From Actinomycetota bacterium (GTDB lineage Bacteria; Actinomycetota; Thermoleophilia; Solirubrobacterales; Solirubrobacteraceae), in contig CAJCIJ010000065.1 of NCBI GenBank assembly GCA_903970315.1, positions 1 to 8,518 on the forward strand: 8,518 nt of DNA, given 5' to 3'. The number at the start of each line of letters is the position of its first letter. Position 1 is the stretch's first letter. Both the position numbers and the translations under genes were made by a program. This document shows, one piece after another, positions 1 to 6,223 of the stretch. The notes beneath the pieces were generated by a model. That model did not search any database. It was not told where the DNA came from and saw only the letters and a list, made by a program, of their open reading frames with translations.

Positions 1-106
1 TGCTGCCGGAGCTGCCGCTACTGCTGCTTCCGCAGGCGGCGACGACCAAAGCGGTCGCCACAAGCAGGCCGAGTAGAGCGGGTGACTTCCAGCGCAGAGT
101 GTTCAT
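1..106 (-). CDS. Lipoprotein, N-terminal part only (runs off left edge)
   Basis: The first 35 codons of a secreted lipoprotein are visible, reading leftwards from an ATG at 106-104. The peptide has a short basic start (R5, K7), a hydrophobic stretch at about residues 10-22, and a lipobox Val-Ala-Ala-Cys with the lipidated cysteine at residue 25. A Gly/Ser-rich linker follows, typical of actinobacterial lipoproteins just after the anchor. The mature domain is outside the window, so the function cannot be named. The ATG overlaps the stop of the upstream membrane-protein gene as ATGA, and a good Shine-Dalgarno sits six bases before it, so start and operon membership are well supported. Because it shares an operon with a DUF5134-like and a polytopic membrane protein, an extracytoplasmic metal-binding or redox role is possible, but that is inference only. 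Confidence 0.82.
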   Translation of the reverse strand, partial: MNTLRWKSPALLGLLVATALVVAACGSSSSGSSGS

Positions 107-1140
107 GTGCGGCCTCCGAGAGATGGGTGCAGACCGGCAACGCGCGATCCGTCTTGGCGCATCCTATCCCCACCGTCGCTGCCGGCCGGTGTGCCTTGGG
201 CGACTGGCAACAGTGCGATCGCGAGCAGGACAAAGAGCGGTCCCGCGTTGAAGTCGGTCGCTGTTTTGGCCCAGAAGGGACCGCCGAGGTCCTGCCCGTA
301 GAGCCAGTAGGCGAGCGCGAGCGCGATCCCGAGCGCCAGAGCGGGCCAGCGCAGCGGAGTCCACGCGGCGATCGCAATCGCCAGAGAGACAGCCGCGAGC
401 CCAACGGCGATCGTGGTGCCGTGTCCGATCGTCTGCCTGGCCAGCGAGTCCTGGATGCCGGCCAGCCAATGGGGCGAGGCGGCGGCCATGGCGGAGATCA
501 TCCGATGTGTGGCTTCGCCTGCCCGGTTGACGTTGGCAAGCCACAGGGCCGCCGAGGCGACCCAAAGGCCCGACCAGAAACACAGGCCGCCACGGTCGCC
601 CACGCGCCCCAGCGCCACCGGCGATTTGCCCCGGAGCCGCTCCGTGGGCCAGACGAGCAGCCCGATGATGGCGTACAGGATCACCGCCCCAGGGGCACCC
701 ATGAGCGGGGAGGGGAGCGTGTTTGAGGTCAGCCCGCCAAACCCCTCACCGAACCACCACACCAAAGGGGCCCATGCAAACGACACCGCCAGCGCCGGCT
801 TGACAAGTCGCTCGCTACAGATCAGGCCGAGCCCGATCACGATCTGGATCTCGGCCGCCAGGCTGTTCCAGAGGGTCAGGTCGCGGCCGTAGAAATCGTC
901 CACGGTGCGCATCGGGGCACCGATAAAGGAGGGCTGCCCATGCGCCGCCGGGAGGAACACCTGCGTGACAACGCCGTGGGTGAACATGAACCCCTTGAGC
1001 TGGAACACCCCGTCCATCAGCCACGCAGCGCCGAGCGCAATCTGAACGCCGCGGGTGCTCAGCCACGGGCGGCCGGGCGGCCGCCGACTCAGAAGGCCGG
1101 TGGGAACTCGCCGCGGGACGCCGGTCAGCTGCCGCCGCAT
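103..1140 (-). CDS. Polytopic membrane protein, DoxX-like, function unknown
   Basis: A 345-residue integral membrane protein with about eight predicted hydrophobic segments. From the ATG these lie near residues 33-53, 91-109, 114-135, 149-163, 187-203, 243-260, 266-282 and 300-314. A basic, Pro/Arg-rich cytoplasmic N-terminus (residues 1-30) precedes the first helix. Visible landmarks are a Trp-Trp-Phe-Gly-Glu-Gly-Phe-Gly-Gly motif at about 128-136, a Gly-Ala-Pro-Gly before helix 4, and an Asn/Gln-containing helix. These resemble uncharacterised DoxX-like actinobacterial membrane proteins, but I cannot assign a reaction. The start is ambiguous: ATG at 1140 overlaps the upstream stop as TGATG, while GTG at 1143 gives a GTGA overlap. 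Both imply coupling to the DUF5134-like gene. The stop overlaps the lipoprotein ATG by four bases. The last ~30 residues are hydrophilic and poorly structured. Confidence 0.78.
   Translation of the reverse strand: MRRQLTGVPRRVPTGLLSRRPPGRPWLSTRGVQIALGAAWLMDGVFQLKGFMFTHGVVTQVFLPAAHGQPSFIGAPMRTVDDFYGRDLTLWNSLAAEIQIVIGLGLICSERLVKPALAVSFAWAPLVWWFGEGFGGLTSNTLPSPLMGAPGAVILYAIIGLLVWPTERLRGKSPVALGRVGDRGGLCFWSGLWVASAALWLANVNRAGEATHRMISAMAAASPHWLAGIQDSLARQTIGHGTTIAVGLAAVSLAIAIAAWTPLRWPALALGIALALAYWLYGQDLGGPFWAKTATDFNAGPLFVLLAIALLPVAQGTPAGSDGGDRMRQDGSRVAGLHPSLGGRT
113..118 (-). promoter_or_regulatory. Ribosome binding site of the lipoprotein gene
   Basis: The minus strand reads CGGAGG here, six bases before the ATG at 106-104. 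This fixes the lipoprotein start even though only its first 35 codons are present. The site lies inside the 3' end of the upstream gene, consistent with translational coupling. Confidence 0.7.
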
Positions 1141-1754
1141 CACTGCATCAACAGCTGCATGGCGGCGAACATGTAGGCCATCCCCAGCGTCATGGTCGCC
1201 ATCGAGACCCGCAGATCCTTGTAACAGATGAGCGGCTCGGCGACGGTCGCCACCAGTGCACCGTCGGCAGTGACCGCCACCGCCCCCCCAAAGACTGTGC
1301 GTTCGTCAAACGCGCGCATCCTGTTGGTGCCCCAAAGCACCGCTTGGCAGGCAAAGTAGGCCACCAGCGGCCAGGTGATGCCGGCCTGAAAGCCGCTGGG
1401 GGACCACATGTAGGCCATGGCACCGAGGTCCACCGCCATCAGCAGCCACAGCGGGTTGGTCCCACGACCGGCAAATGCGCCGACGATCACCCACAGAACG
1501 ATGGCAATGGCGGCGTTGGCGAACGCCAACGACCAAAAGCCTGCGGGGATGTTGAAGTGGTCGATGGACTGCGGCGCGAACATGAAGGCCATGCCAACAG
1601 CCATGAGGACGTGGCCGAAATGCCAATAGCGACGCTGTCCCTGACTCTCGAGCACGTGCCTGCCATGGGCCGCCAGGATCAAGATAAAGACCAGTGTCCA
1701 GAGGATCGCAAGCCAGCTTGGGAGAATGTCTGTCCCATGGCCGCCCACGGCCAT
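1140..1754 (-). CDS. DUF5134-like Met/His-rich membrane protein
   Basis: A 204-residue membrane protein with about six hydrophobic helices (near residues 12-29, 47-60, 73-94, 101-117, 126-141 and 184-203). Two helices are strikingly rich in potential metal ligands. H30, H33, H45 and H48 lead into M51, M55 and M58, and the last helix carries M185, M188, M192, M195, M199 and M203. This layout matches my recollection of the DUF5134 family of Actinobacteria, whose function is not established; the Met/His pattern recalls membrane copper proteins. It is the first gene of a minus-strand operon and its TGA overlaps the next start. The chosen ATG at 1754 has only a weak AGAGTGA-like ribosome site just upstream. 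The family call is by eye and a profile search would settle it. Confidence 0.72.
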   Translation of the reverse strand: MAVGGHGTDILPSWLAILWTLVFILILAAHGRHVLESQGQRRYWHFGHVLMAVGMAFMFAPQSIDHFNIPAGFWSLAFANAAIAIVLWVIVGAFAGRGTNPLWLLMAVDLGAMAYMWSPSGFQAGITWPLVAYFACQAVLWGTNRMRAFDERTVFGGAVAVTADGALVATVAEPLICYKDLRVSMATMTLGMAYMFAAMQLLMQ

Positions 1755-1788
1755 TCACTCTAGAGGGCGATACGTTTGGGTGTCTGTG

Positions 1789-2472
1789 ATGGAAGTTCAG
1801 TCAGCCGACAACAACGTGCGCCCGACCACGGCGCCGCGAGTTCCGGCAGGCTCAAAGGTGCCAGTATTCATCGCCGGGACTGGTTCCTTTGCGGCAGAGG
1901 TCGCCGACTGGGCACGCGCTGCCGGCCTGGAGTTGGTGGGTCTGGTGGAGATGTGCGACGACGCACGCGTGGGCTCGACACGACTGGGCTGTCCCGTCGT
2001 TTCGCTCAGTGCATCGTGCCCGGGCGCCGCGGCCATCCTGGGCATGGGTGGCGATCGGCGTGCGGCCTGGGACCGACTCGCGCTGGGCGGCTGGCCCGCC
2101 TTCACCCTGGTACATCCGGCTGCGTCGCTGGCATCTGACGTACGTCTGGGGCCAGGCGTGACGATCGGACCAGGTGCCGTCGTGGGGGCGGCCACCGCGA
2201 TTGCCGAGCAAGCGATCCTCTCCCGGGGTGTTCTGATCGGCCACCACGTCGAAATCGGGCCGTTTGCCACCGTGAACCCGGGAGCCAACGTTGGCGGCAA
2301 CACCACGATCGGCGAGTCCGCCTTTATCGGGATGGGAGCCACGATCGTCAACGGCGTTCGCGTCGGCAGCAACGCAGTGGTGGCCGCAGGTGCGGTCGTG
2401 CTCAGCGACGTCGCCGATGGAACCCGGGTGCAGGGAGTCCCGGCGCGACCGATGTCGGTGGGAACGAGATGA
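1789..2472 (+). CDS. NeuD/PglD-family sugar O/N-acyltransferase
   Basis: A 227-residue acyltransferase of the NeuD/PglD type, which transfers an acetyl or other acyl group from an acyl-CoA onto a sugar or nucleotide-sugar in the cytoplasm. The N-terminal Rossmann-like domain begins at about residue 24 with strand PVFIAGTGSFA (Gly-x-Gly-x-x-Ala at 30-35). From residue ~110 the chain becomes a left-handed beta-helix of hexapeptide repeats, such as LGPGVTIGPGAVVGAA and VRVGSNAVVAAGAVV. It ends with the usual G-V-P-A-R-P cap. His152-His153 in IGHHVEIGPF align with the His-Asp pair of PglD-type enzymes, so His152 is the probable catalytic base. An upstream ATG at 1726 and GTGs at 1780 and 1786 are in frame. 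ATG 1789 gives the normal family length and leaves 34 bases before the divergent gene, but ribosome-site evidence is weak. The stop overlaps the glycosyltransferase start (ATGA). Confidence 0.87.
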   Translation: MEVQSADNNVRPTTAPRVPAGSKVPVFIAGTGSFAAEVADWARAAGLELVGLVEMCDDARVGSTRLGCPVVSLSASCPGAAAILGMGGDRRAAWDRLALGGWPAFTLVHPAASLASDVRLGPGVTIGPGAVVGAATAIAEQAILSRGVLIGHHVEIGPFATVNPGANVGGNTTIGESAFIGMGATIVNGVRVGSNAVVAAGAVVLSDVADGTRVQGVPARPMSVGTR

Positions 2473-3533
2473 CCACCGGCAGACGGCTAGCCGGCGCCAT
2501 CGCCCAGCGCATCCGCGGCCCGTATCGCGCCCTGGGCCAACTCGACGCCCGACTGGCGGAGGTGCAGTCGCGCCTTGTCCACACCGAGGAGCTTCTCGCC
2601 CAGGCGGCGGGTGAGCTGGCGGGCCTTCAGGCGCGCAGCGACCAGCTGCTCGGCGTGACTACGTCCACCGAGGAGCTGCTGGCAGGCGAGATCCGGGGAG
2701 CGTTGCGAGCGGTCGTCTCGGAGGAGTCGGCCAACCGGCGGCAGCTGACGAGTCTGCGCGCCCACCCGGAGTACGAGACGCCGTGGCAGCAGAAGCGGCC
2801 ACTGGTGACCGTGACGGTGGCCACCCGCGACCGTGCGGAGCTGCTGTCCACCCGCTCGTTGCCGTCAATCCTCGCCCAGACGTACACAGAGCTGGAGGTG
2901 ATCGTGGTCGGCGATCATGCCGACGACGCCACTGCCGAGGCCGTCGCCGCGATCGGCGATCAGCGCCTGGTCTACCGAAACCTCACACAAAAGATCCGCT
3001 TCACCGACGACCCTTGGCGCCACTGGCTGGTGGGCTGCACGATGGCCCGCAACGAGGCCATGAGGATCGCGACTGGACAGTGGGTGATGTGCTTCGACGA
3101 CGACGACTTCATGCGGCCCGACTGCGTTGAGCGTCTGCTGGCCTTCGCGCGCGAGCAGCGGCTGGAGGCCGCCTACGGTCGCACGCAATTTCATGGCGCC
3201 GACTACTCGTCAGACCCAGTGGGAACGTTTCCGCCACAGCTGGGCAAGTTCACCTGGGCAGCGGCGATGTACCACGGGGGACTGCGGTTCTTCGAGCGCG
3301 AGCTTTACGCCGCCGACCTCACGCTCCCTGGCGACTGGTTTTTGGCCCGACGGATGCTGCGCGCAGGAGTGCGGTTCGGGATGACCGATGCAGTGCTTGC
3401 CGACATCTATCCGTCACCAACCGGAGCGACCCGGTGGATTGAGGGGTACGGCGCCGACGACGCGCCACGGCGCGGCGCTGATCTATCGCCGACGCGCAAC
3501 AGCTCATCCAGCGCACCGCCGCGCGAAAGCTGA
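2469..3533 (+). CDS. Family 2 glycosyltransferase with N-terminal coiled coil
   Basis: A 354-residue protein. Residues ~22-100 are Leu/Ala/Glu/Arg-rich with heptad character, a probable coiled coil. The GT-A catalytic domain starts at about 112 (VTVTVATRDR). It has the Arg-Asn-Glu-Ala segment at 194-197, a four-Asp cluster at 210-213 (the metal/nucleotide-sugar DxD region), and Gly-Asp-Trp at 288-290, where D289 is the likely acceptor-side acid. No membrane helix is evident, so it is probably cytoplasmic or peripheral. GT2 enzymes move a sugar from a nucleotide donor to a glycan or other acceptor; donor and acceptor cannot be read here. The 4-base overlap with the acyltransferase gene suggests they act on the same glycan. 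The last ~23 residues are a Ser/Pro/Arg-rich tail unlike the rest and could reflect a frameshift near 3460-3500. Confidence 0.85.
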   Translation: MTTGRRLAGAIAQRIRGPYRALGQLDARLAEVQSRLVHTEELLAQAAGELAGLQARSDQLLGVTTSTEELLAGEIRGALRAVVSEESANRRQLTSLRAHPEYETPWQQKRPLVTVTVATRDRAELLSTRSLPSILAQTYTELEVIVVGDHADDATAEAVAAIGDQRLVYRNLTQKIRFTDDPWRHWLVGCTMARNEAMRIATGQWVMCFDDDDFMRPDCVERLLAFAREQRLEAAYGRTQFHGADYSSDPVGTFPPQLGKFTWAAAMYHGGLRFFERELYAADLTLPGDWFLARRMLRAGVRFGMTDAVLADIYPSPTGATRWIEGYGADDAPRRGADLSPTRNSSSSAPPRES

Positions 3534-3536
3534 CCG

Positions 3537-3566
3537 CTGAACGCCGGGCCGTGGCAACGCTATCAT
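3537..3566 (+). promoter_or_regulatory. Candidate promoter of the first MFS exporter
   Basis: A -10 hexamer TATCAT at 3561-3566 matches the consensus at five of six positions. A weak -35, CTGAAC, lies at 3537-3542 with an 18-base spacer. Transcription would begin near 3573, giving a leader of about 30 bases that holds the GGAGG ribosome site at 3593-3597. This would let the exporter be transcribed apart from the acyltransferase/glycosyltransferase pair. Read by eye only. Confidence 0.4.
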
Positions 3567-3603
3567 GCTTCGCTCGCACGCCACGCAACGCCGGAGGCCG
3601 ACC

Positions 3604-5142
3604 ATGACCAGCACAGCGCCGACCGCAGGGCGGCCCAGGAACCTGATCCTCGCCGCGATGATCTTCGCGGTCGCGATGACGTTCATCGACCAGACGATCG
3701 TGTCGATCGCGGCGCCTGAAATACAGCACGAGCTGGGCCTCACGAGCACTGGCGTGCAGTGGGCCGTCAACGCGTATCTGCTGGCTTTGGCGGCGCTCTT
3801 TGCATACGGCGGCAGGCTCGCCGACACGATCGGCCATCGAAGGATGGTGACGTTCGGGGTGATCGTGTTTGCGGCGGCATCGGCGATGTGCGGCCTGACA
3901 CCCAAGGGCGGCGTGGCCGAGGCCTGGATCGTGACGTTTCGCGTAATCCAGGGGGCCGGCGGAGCGATCATGTTTCCTGCAGCGCTGGCGATCGTGGTGC
4001 AGACGTTTGCGCTGCGCGAACGCGGCCGCGCGCTGGCGCTGTTCTTCGGCATCGCCGGCGGGCTTACCGCGGTTGGACCGATCCTTGGCGGCTATCTCAC
4101 TCAGTGGACGTGGCGCGCAATCTTCTGGGTGAACATCCCCGTTGCGATCATCGCACTCGTTCTGATCGTGGTTTCCAAGCCGGTGACCGATCACCGACCG
4201 GCGCGCATGGACTACCGGGGGTTGTCGCTGATCGTCGCCGGCGTCGCCCTCAGCGTCTTCGGCTTTCAGCAGTCGGCGATATGGGGCTGGAGTGACCCGG
4301 CCACGGGAGCTTGCATTGCCGCCGGCGCGGCCATCCTCGTCGTGTTCTACTTCGTAGAGCTGCGCACCTCCTCGCCACTGATCGCCATGGGGATCTTCCG
4401 AGTTCGCGCTTTCCTAGACCAGAACGTGGTGCTTGGCATCGCCATGCTCGCGTTCGTGCCTGTGTTTTTCTTCGCCAGCGAGTACGCGCAGATCGCCCTG
4501 GGCAAGTCGCCCTCCGAGGCCGGCCTCTACATCCTGTACTTCTTCATCGGGTTCGTGATCGCAGCGCAGATCGGTGGCCGCATGCTCGACAGGGGCGGCG
4601 CCAAGCGTCCCGTGGTGCTCGGCTGTGCCCTTGCTGCGGTGGGTTTCTGGCTGTGGGCAGGCAAGGTCACGGACCTAAGCTTCAGCTCCCAGCAGACCTA
4701 CATCATCCTCACGGGCGCGGGGATGGGACTGATGCTCGGTCCCGCCAACACCGACGCCATCAACCGCGCCTCAAGGCTCTCCTACGGCGAGGCGACAGGC
4801 ATCACACAGACAGTCCGAAACTACGCCTCGAGCCTGGGACTTGCGGTTCTGGGCACGATTCTTGTGTCACAGATGCGCGCGCGGATCGTGACCTCGCTGA
4901 TCGCAGGGGGCGTGTCCAGCGCCGGCGCTCACGCCGAGGCGTCCCGAATCGCCCAGTCGCGTGGGGGAAGCGGTAGCACTGCCTCAATCCCCCACTTCGT
5001 GCGCCTGGACTTCGCCTACGCCACGCGCTCGGTGCTCTACGTGATGGCGGCGATCATGGCAGCCGCCGCAATCGTTGCTGTGGCGCGACTGCACGCAGGT
5101 CTGCAACAGGACGAGTCCGCGCCGGCGGCAGATCCCGCCTGA
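3604..5142 (+). CDS. MFS exporter, DHA2 (14-helix, EmrB/QacA-like) family
   Basis: A 512-residue drug:proton antiporter-type membrane protein. Signature motifs appear in order. FIDQTIVSIAAPEIQ at 27-41 is the helix 1 motif. GGRLADTIGHRR at 69-80 is the motif A loop between helices 2 and 3. RVIQGAGGAIMFP at 113-125 is motif B with the conserved Arg113. GIAGGLTAVGPILGG at 149-163 is motif C with the Gly-Pro pair typical of antiporters. Length and hydrophobic spacing fit the 14-helix DHA2 layout; the C-terminus is a short acidic/Pro-Ala tail. The start at ATG 3604 is fixed by GGAGG at 3593-3597, six bases upstream; an in-frame ATG at 3565 lacks such a site. The substrate cannot be deduced: such pumps export drugs, dyes, lipids or natural products. 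It may be co-transcribed with the glycan genes 70 bases upstream or use the candidate promoter there. Confidence 0.92.
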   Translation: MTSTAPTAGRPRNLILAAMIFAVAMTFIDQTIVSIAAPEIQHELGLTSTGVQWAVNAYLLALAALFAYGGRLADTIGHRRMVTFGVIVFAAASAMCGLTPKGGVAEAWIVTFRVIQGAGGAIMFPAALAIVVQTFALRERGRALALFFGIAGGLTAVGPILGGYLTQWTWRAIFWVNIPVAIIALVLIVVSKPVTDHRPARMDYRGLSLIVAGVALSVFGFQQSAIWGWSDPATGACIAAGAAILVVFYFVELRTSSPLIAMGIFRVRAFLDQNVVLGIAMLAFVPVFFFASEYAQIALGKSPSEAGLYILYFFIGFVIAAQIGGRMLDRGGAKRPVVLGCALAAVGFWLWAGKVTDLSFSSQQTYIILTGAGMGLMLGPANTDAINRASRLSYGEATGITQTVRNYASSLGLAVLGTILVSQMRARIVTSLIAGGVSSAGAHAEASRIAQSRGGSGSTASIPHFVRLDFAYATRSVLYVMAAIMAAAAIVAVARLHAGLQQDESAPAADPA

Positions 5143-5253
5143 GCGGTCACAGCCCGGTCTTGCATTAGCCACCATCCCCGCGCAGTTGTCCTGCCTACGT
5201 AGGTCGCTAACGCGGCTGACGGCCGGCCGCCACGACGGTTTGGCACTCCGGCG
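5143..5253. other. Convergent intergenic gap
   Basis: This 111-base gap separates the exporter and the reductase gene, which end toward each other. It holds two short palindromes, CCTACGTAGG at 5194-5203 and GGCCGGCC at 5221-5228. Neither is followed by a T-run on either strand. I see no gene and no convincing intrinsic terminator. Confidence 0.5.
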
Positions 5254-6174
5254 CTAAGGCCGCAGCTCTGCTCGTAGCCGGGCAGCGAGCCGCACGCAGG
5301 CGGCGATCTCAACTCCGCGAATCGAGACGCTCTCGACGTTGAGCCCGAACGGAACCCCAATGCGCCGGCAGAAAGCGATCAGATCCAGCGCCGTCGCAAG
5401 GGCTTGATCGTAGGACGCGTCGAGGGTGTCGTCGGCGTGTCGCAGCTCGTTCTCGATCCAGCGCGGCACGTCGACACCAAGCCACTGCAGGAAGTCCAAC
5501 GTCTTTACCGAGCCGCAGACCGAGAACGTGAACACGATCGGCACCGGCTCCAGGCCCCGGGCGACGCACTCATAGTGATAGTCGGACGCCAGGCCCTTTG
5601 CAGCGTTGGCGTCGTAAACGATCTGGGTAACAAAGAACGAGCAGCCCTCGGTCTGTTTGGCGAGCAGACGCAGGTGCTCGGCGCCGCCGCGTGAGTGCCG
5701 CTCCGGGATCGCGACCCCGCCGAGGAGCACGTCCGGGCGGACCTCGGTCCGGAGTTCGTAGGCCCGGCGGAGCGAGGTGGCGACCGACTTCTCGCGCGAG
5801 GAAGCACCGACGAAGACAGATAGGACTCGGGACGGATCTTGCTCGCCCAGCCACGAGGCCAGGTCATGCTCTGCGTACTTGCCGACGGCGCGGTAGACAA
5901 CGGCGGGCACGTTCAGGGCGGCGAGGTCGCGAGCGAGGTACTCCGCCGGGTCCGTCGTGGGCAGAAACGGAAAGGGGCGCTCGCTGGCATTGCGGTCGCT
6001 CTCGTCGTCGATGTCGTAGAGGACGAGGCCGTCGATGCCCAATGGCTGCAGTCGCTCGATGGTCAACTCGGCGATCTGCCTGCTCTGCTCGGGTCCCGTC
6101 GCCAGCCGGGGTGGCGTCACCGCGAACAGCAGGAACTCACCGGTCCGCTCGACGATGCGCCGCTGCAAGTCCAT
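5254..6174 (-). CDS. Methylenetetrahydrofolate reductase-like protein (MetF superfamily, divergent)
   Basis: A 306-residue protein with the layout of MTHFR, which reduces 5,10-methylene-tetrahydrofolate to 5-methyl-tetrahydrofolate for methionine synthesis. Family landmarks from the ATG at 6174 are AVTPPR at 18-23 (first strand, Pro-Pro-Arg kept), LLGGVAIPERH at 150-160 (cf. the Tyr-Pro-Glu-x-His strand), the Lys173 helix, FFVTQIVYDA at 180-189 (Thr-Gln-x-x-x-Asp), PIV at 212-214, and NVESVSIR at 279-286 in place of the usual Tyr-Thr-Leu-Asn-Arg. The catalytic Glu of SFEFFPP (E. coli Glu28) appears to be Ala, and the Arg-Gly-Asp segment carrying Asp120 reads as FVGASS. Chemistry or cofactor use may therefore differ, as in flavin-independent mycobacterial enzymes. 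GTG at 6183 is an alternative start, three codons longer. The divergent neighbour is a response regulator. Confidence 0.77.
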   Translation of the reverse strand: MDLQRRIVERTGEFLLFAVTPPRLATGPEQSRQIAELTIERLQPLGIDGLVLYDIDDESDRNASERPFPFLPTTDPAEYLARDLAALNVPAVVYRAVGKYAEHDLASWLGEQDPSRVLSVFVGASSREKSVATSLRRAYELRTEVRPDVLLGGVAIPERHSRGGAEHLRLLAKQTEGCSFFVTQIVYDANAAKGLASDYHYECVARGLEPVPIVFTFSVCGSVKTLDFLQWLGVDVPRWIENELRHADDTLDASYDQALATALDLIAFCRRIGVPFGLNVESVSIRGVEIAACVRLAARLRAELRP

Positions 6175-6187
6175 GCGCGACACCGTA

Positions 6188-6217
6188 CCGACCGCGGCCG
6201 CGGGTCTGGCGCATAAT
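6188..6217 (+). promoter_or_regulatory. Candidate promoter for leaderless response regulator
   Basis: A -10 element CATAAT lies at 6212-6217, with a poor -35 (CCGACC, 6188-6193) 18 bases upstream. Seven bases beyond the -10, the expected first transcribed base is at 6224, the G of the GTG start codon. No Shine-Dalgarno is present before that GTG, so a leaderless mRNA, common in Actinobacteria, is the simplest reading. Confidence 0.5.
6192..6203. repeat. Perfect 12-base palindrome in divergent promoter region
   Basis: CCGCGGCCGCGG is an exact dyad lying between the -35 and -10 of the response-regulator promoter and about 18 bases upstream of the reductase ATG. Position and symmetry suit a binding site for a dimeric regulator of both genes. 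Pure G+C palindromes also arise by chance in such DNA, so this stays tentative. Confidence 0.4.
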
Positions 6218-6223
6218 GGCCGG

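Noticed and set aside
82..726. Plus-strand open frame opposite the DoxX-like membrane gene
   Set aside because: Low-complexity Arg/Gly/Pro/Gln composition and no ribosome site. The opposite strand has clear membrane-helix coding and coupled start/stop overlaps.
1726..1788. Longer start for the acyltransferase at ATG 1726
   Set aside because: The extension overlaps the start of the divergent gene, adds 21 residues outside the family's normal N-terminus, and has no ribosome site.
3319..4194. Long minus-strand open frame opposite the GT2 tail and the first exporter
   Set aside because: Rich in Arg, His and Asp with no recognisable motif, and it overlaps two well-supported genes. It is a codon-bias shadow typical of high-GC DNA.
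5194..5228. Palindromes between the convergent genes as a bidirectional terminator
   Set aside because: Stems are short, have no loop and no adjacent T-run on either strand, so a terminator cannot be supported.
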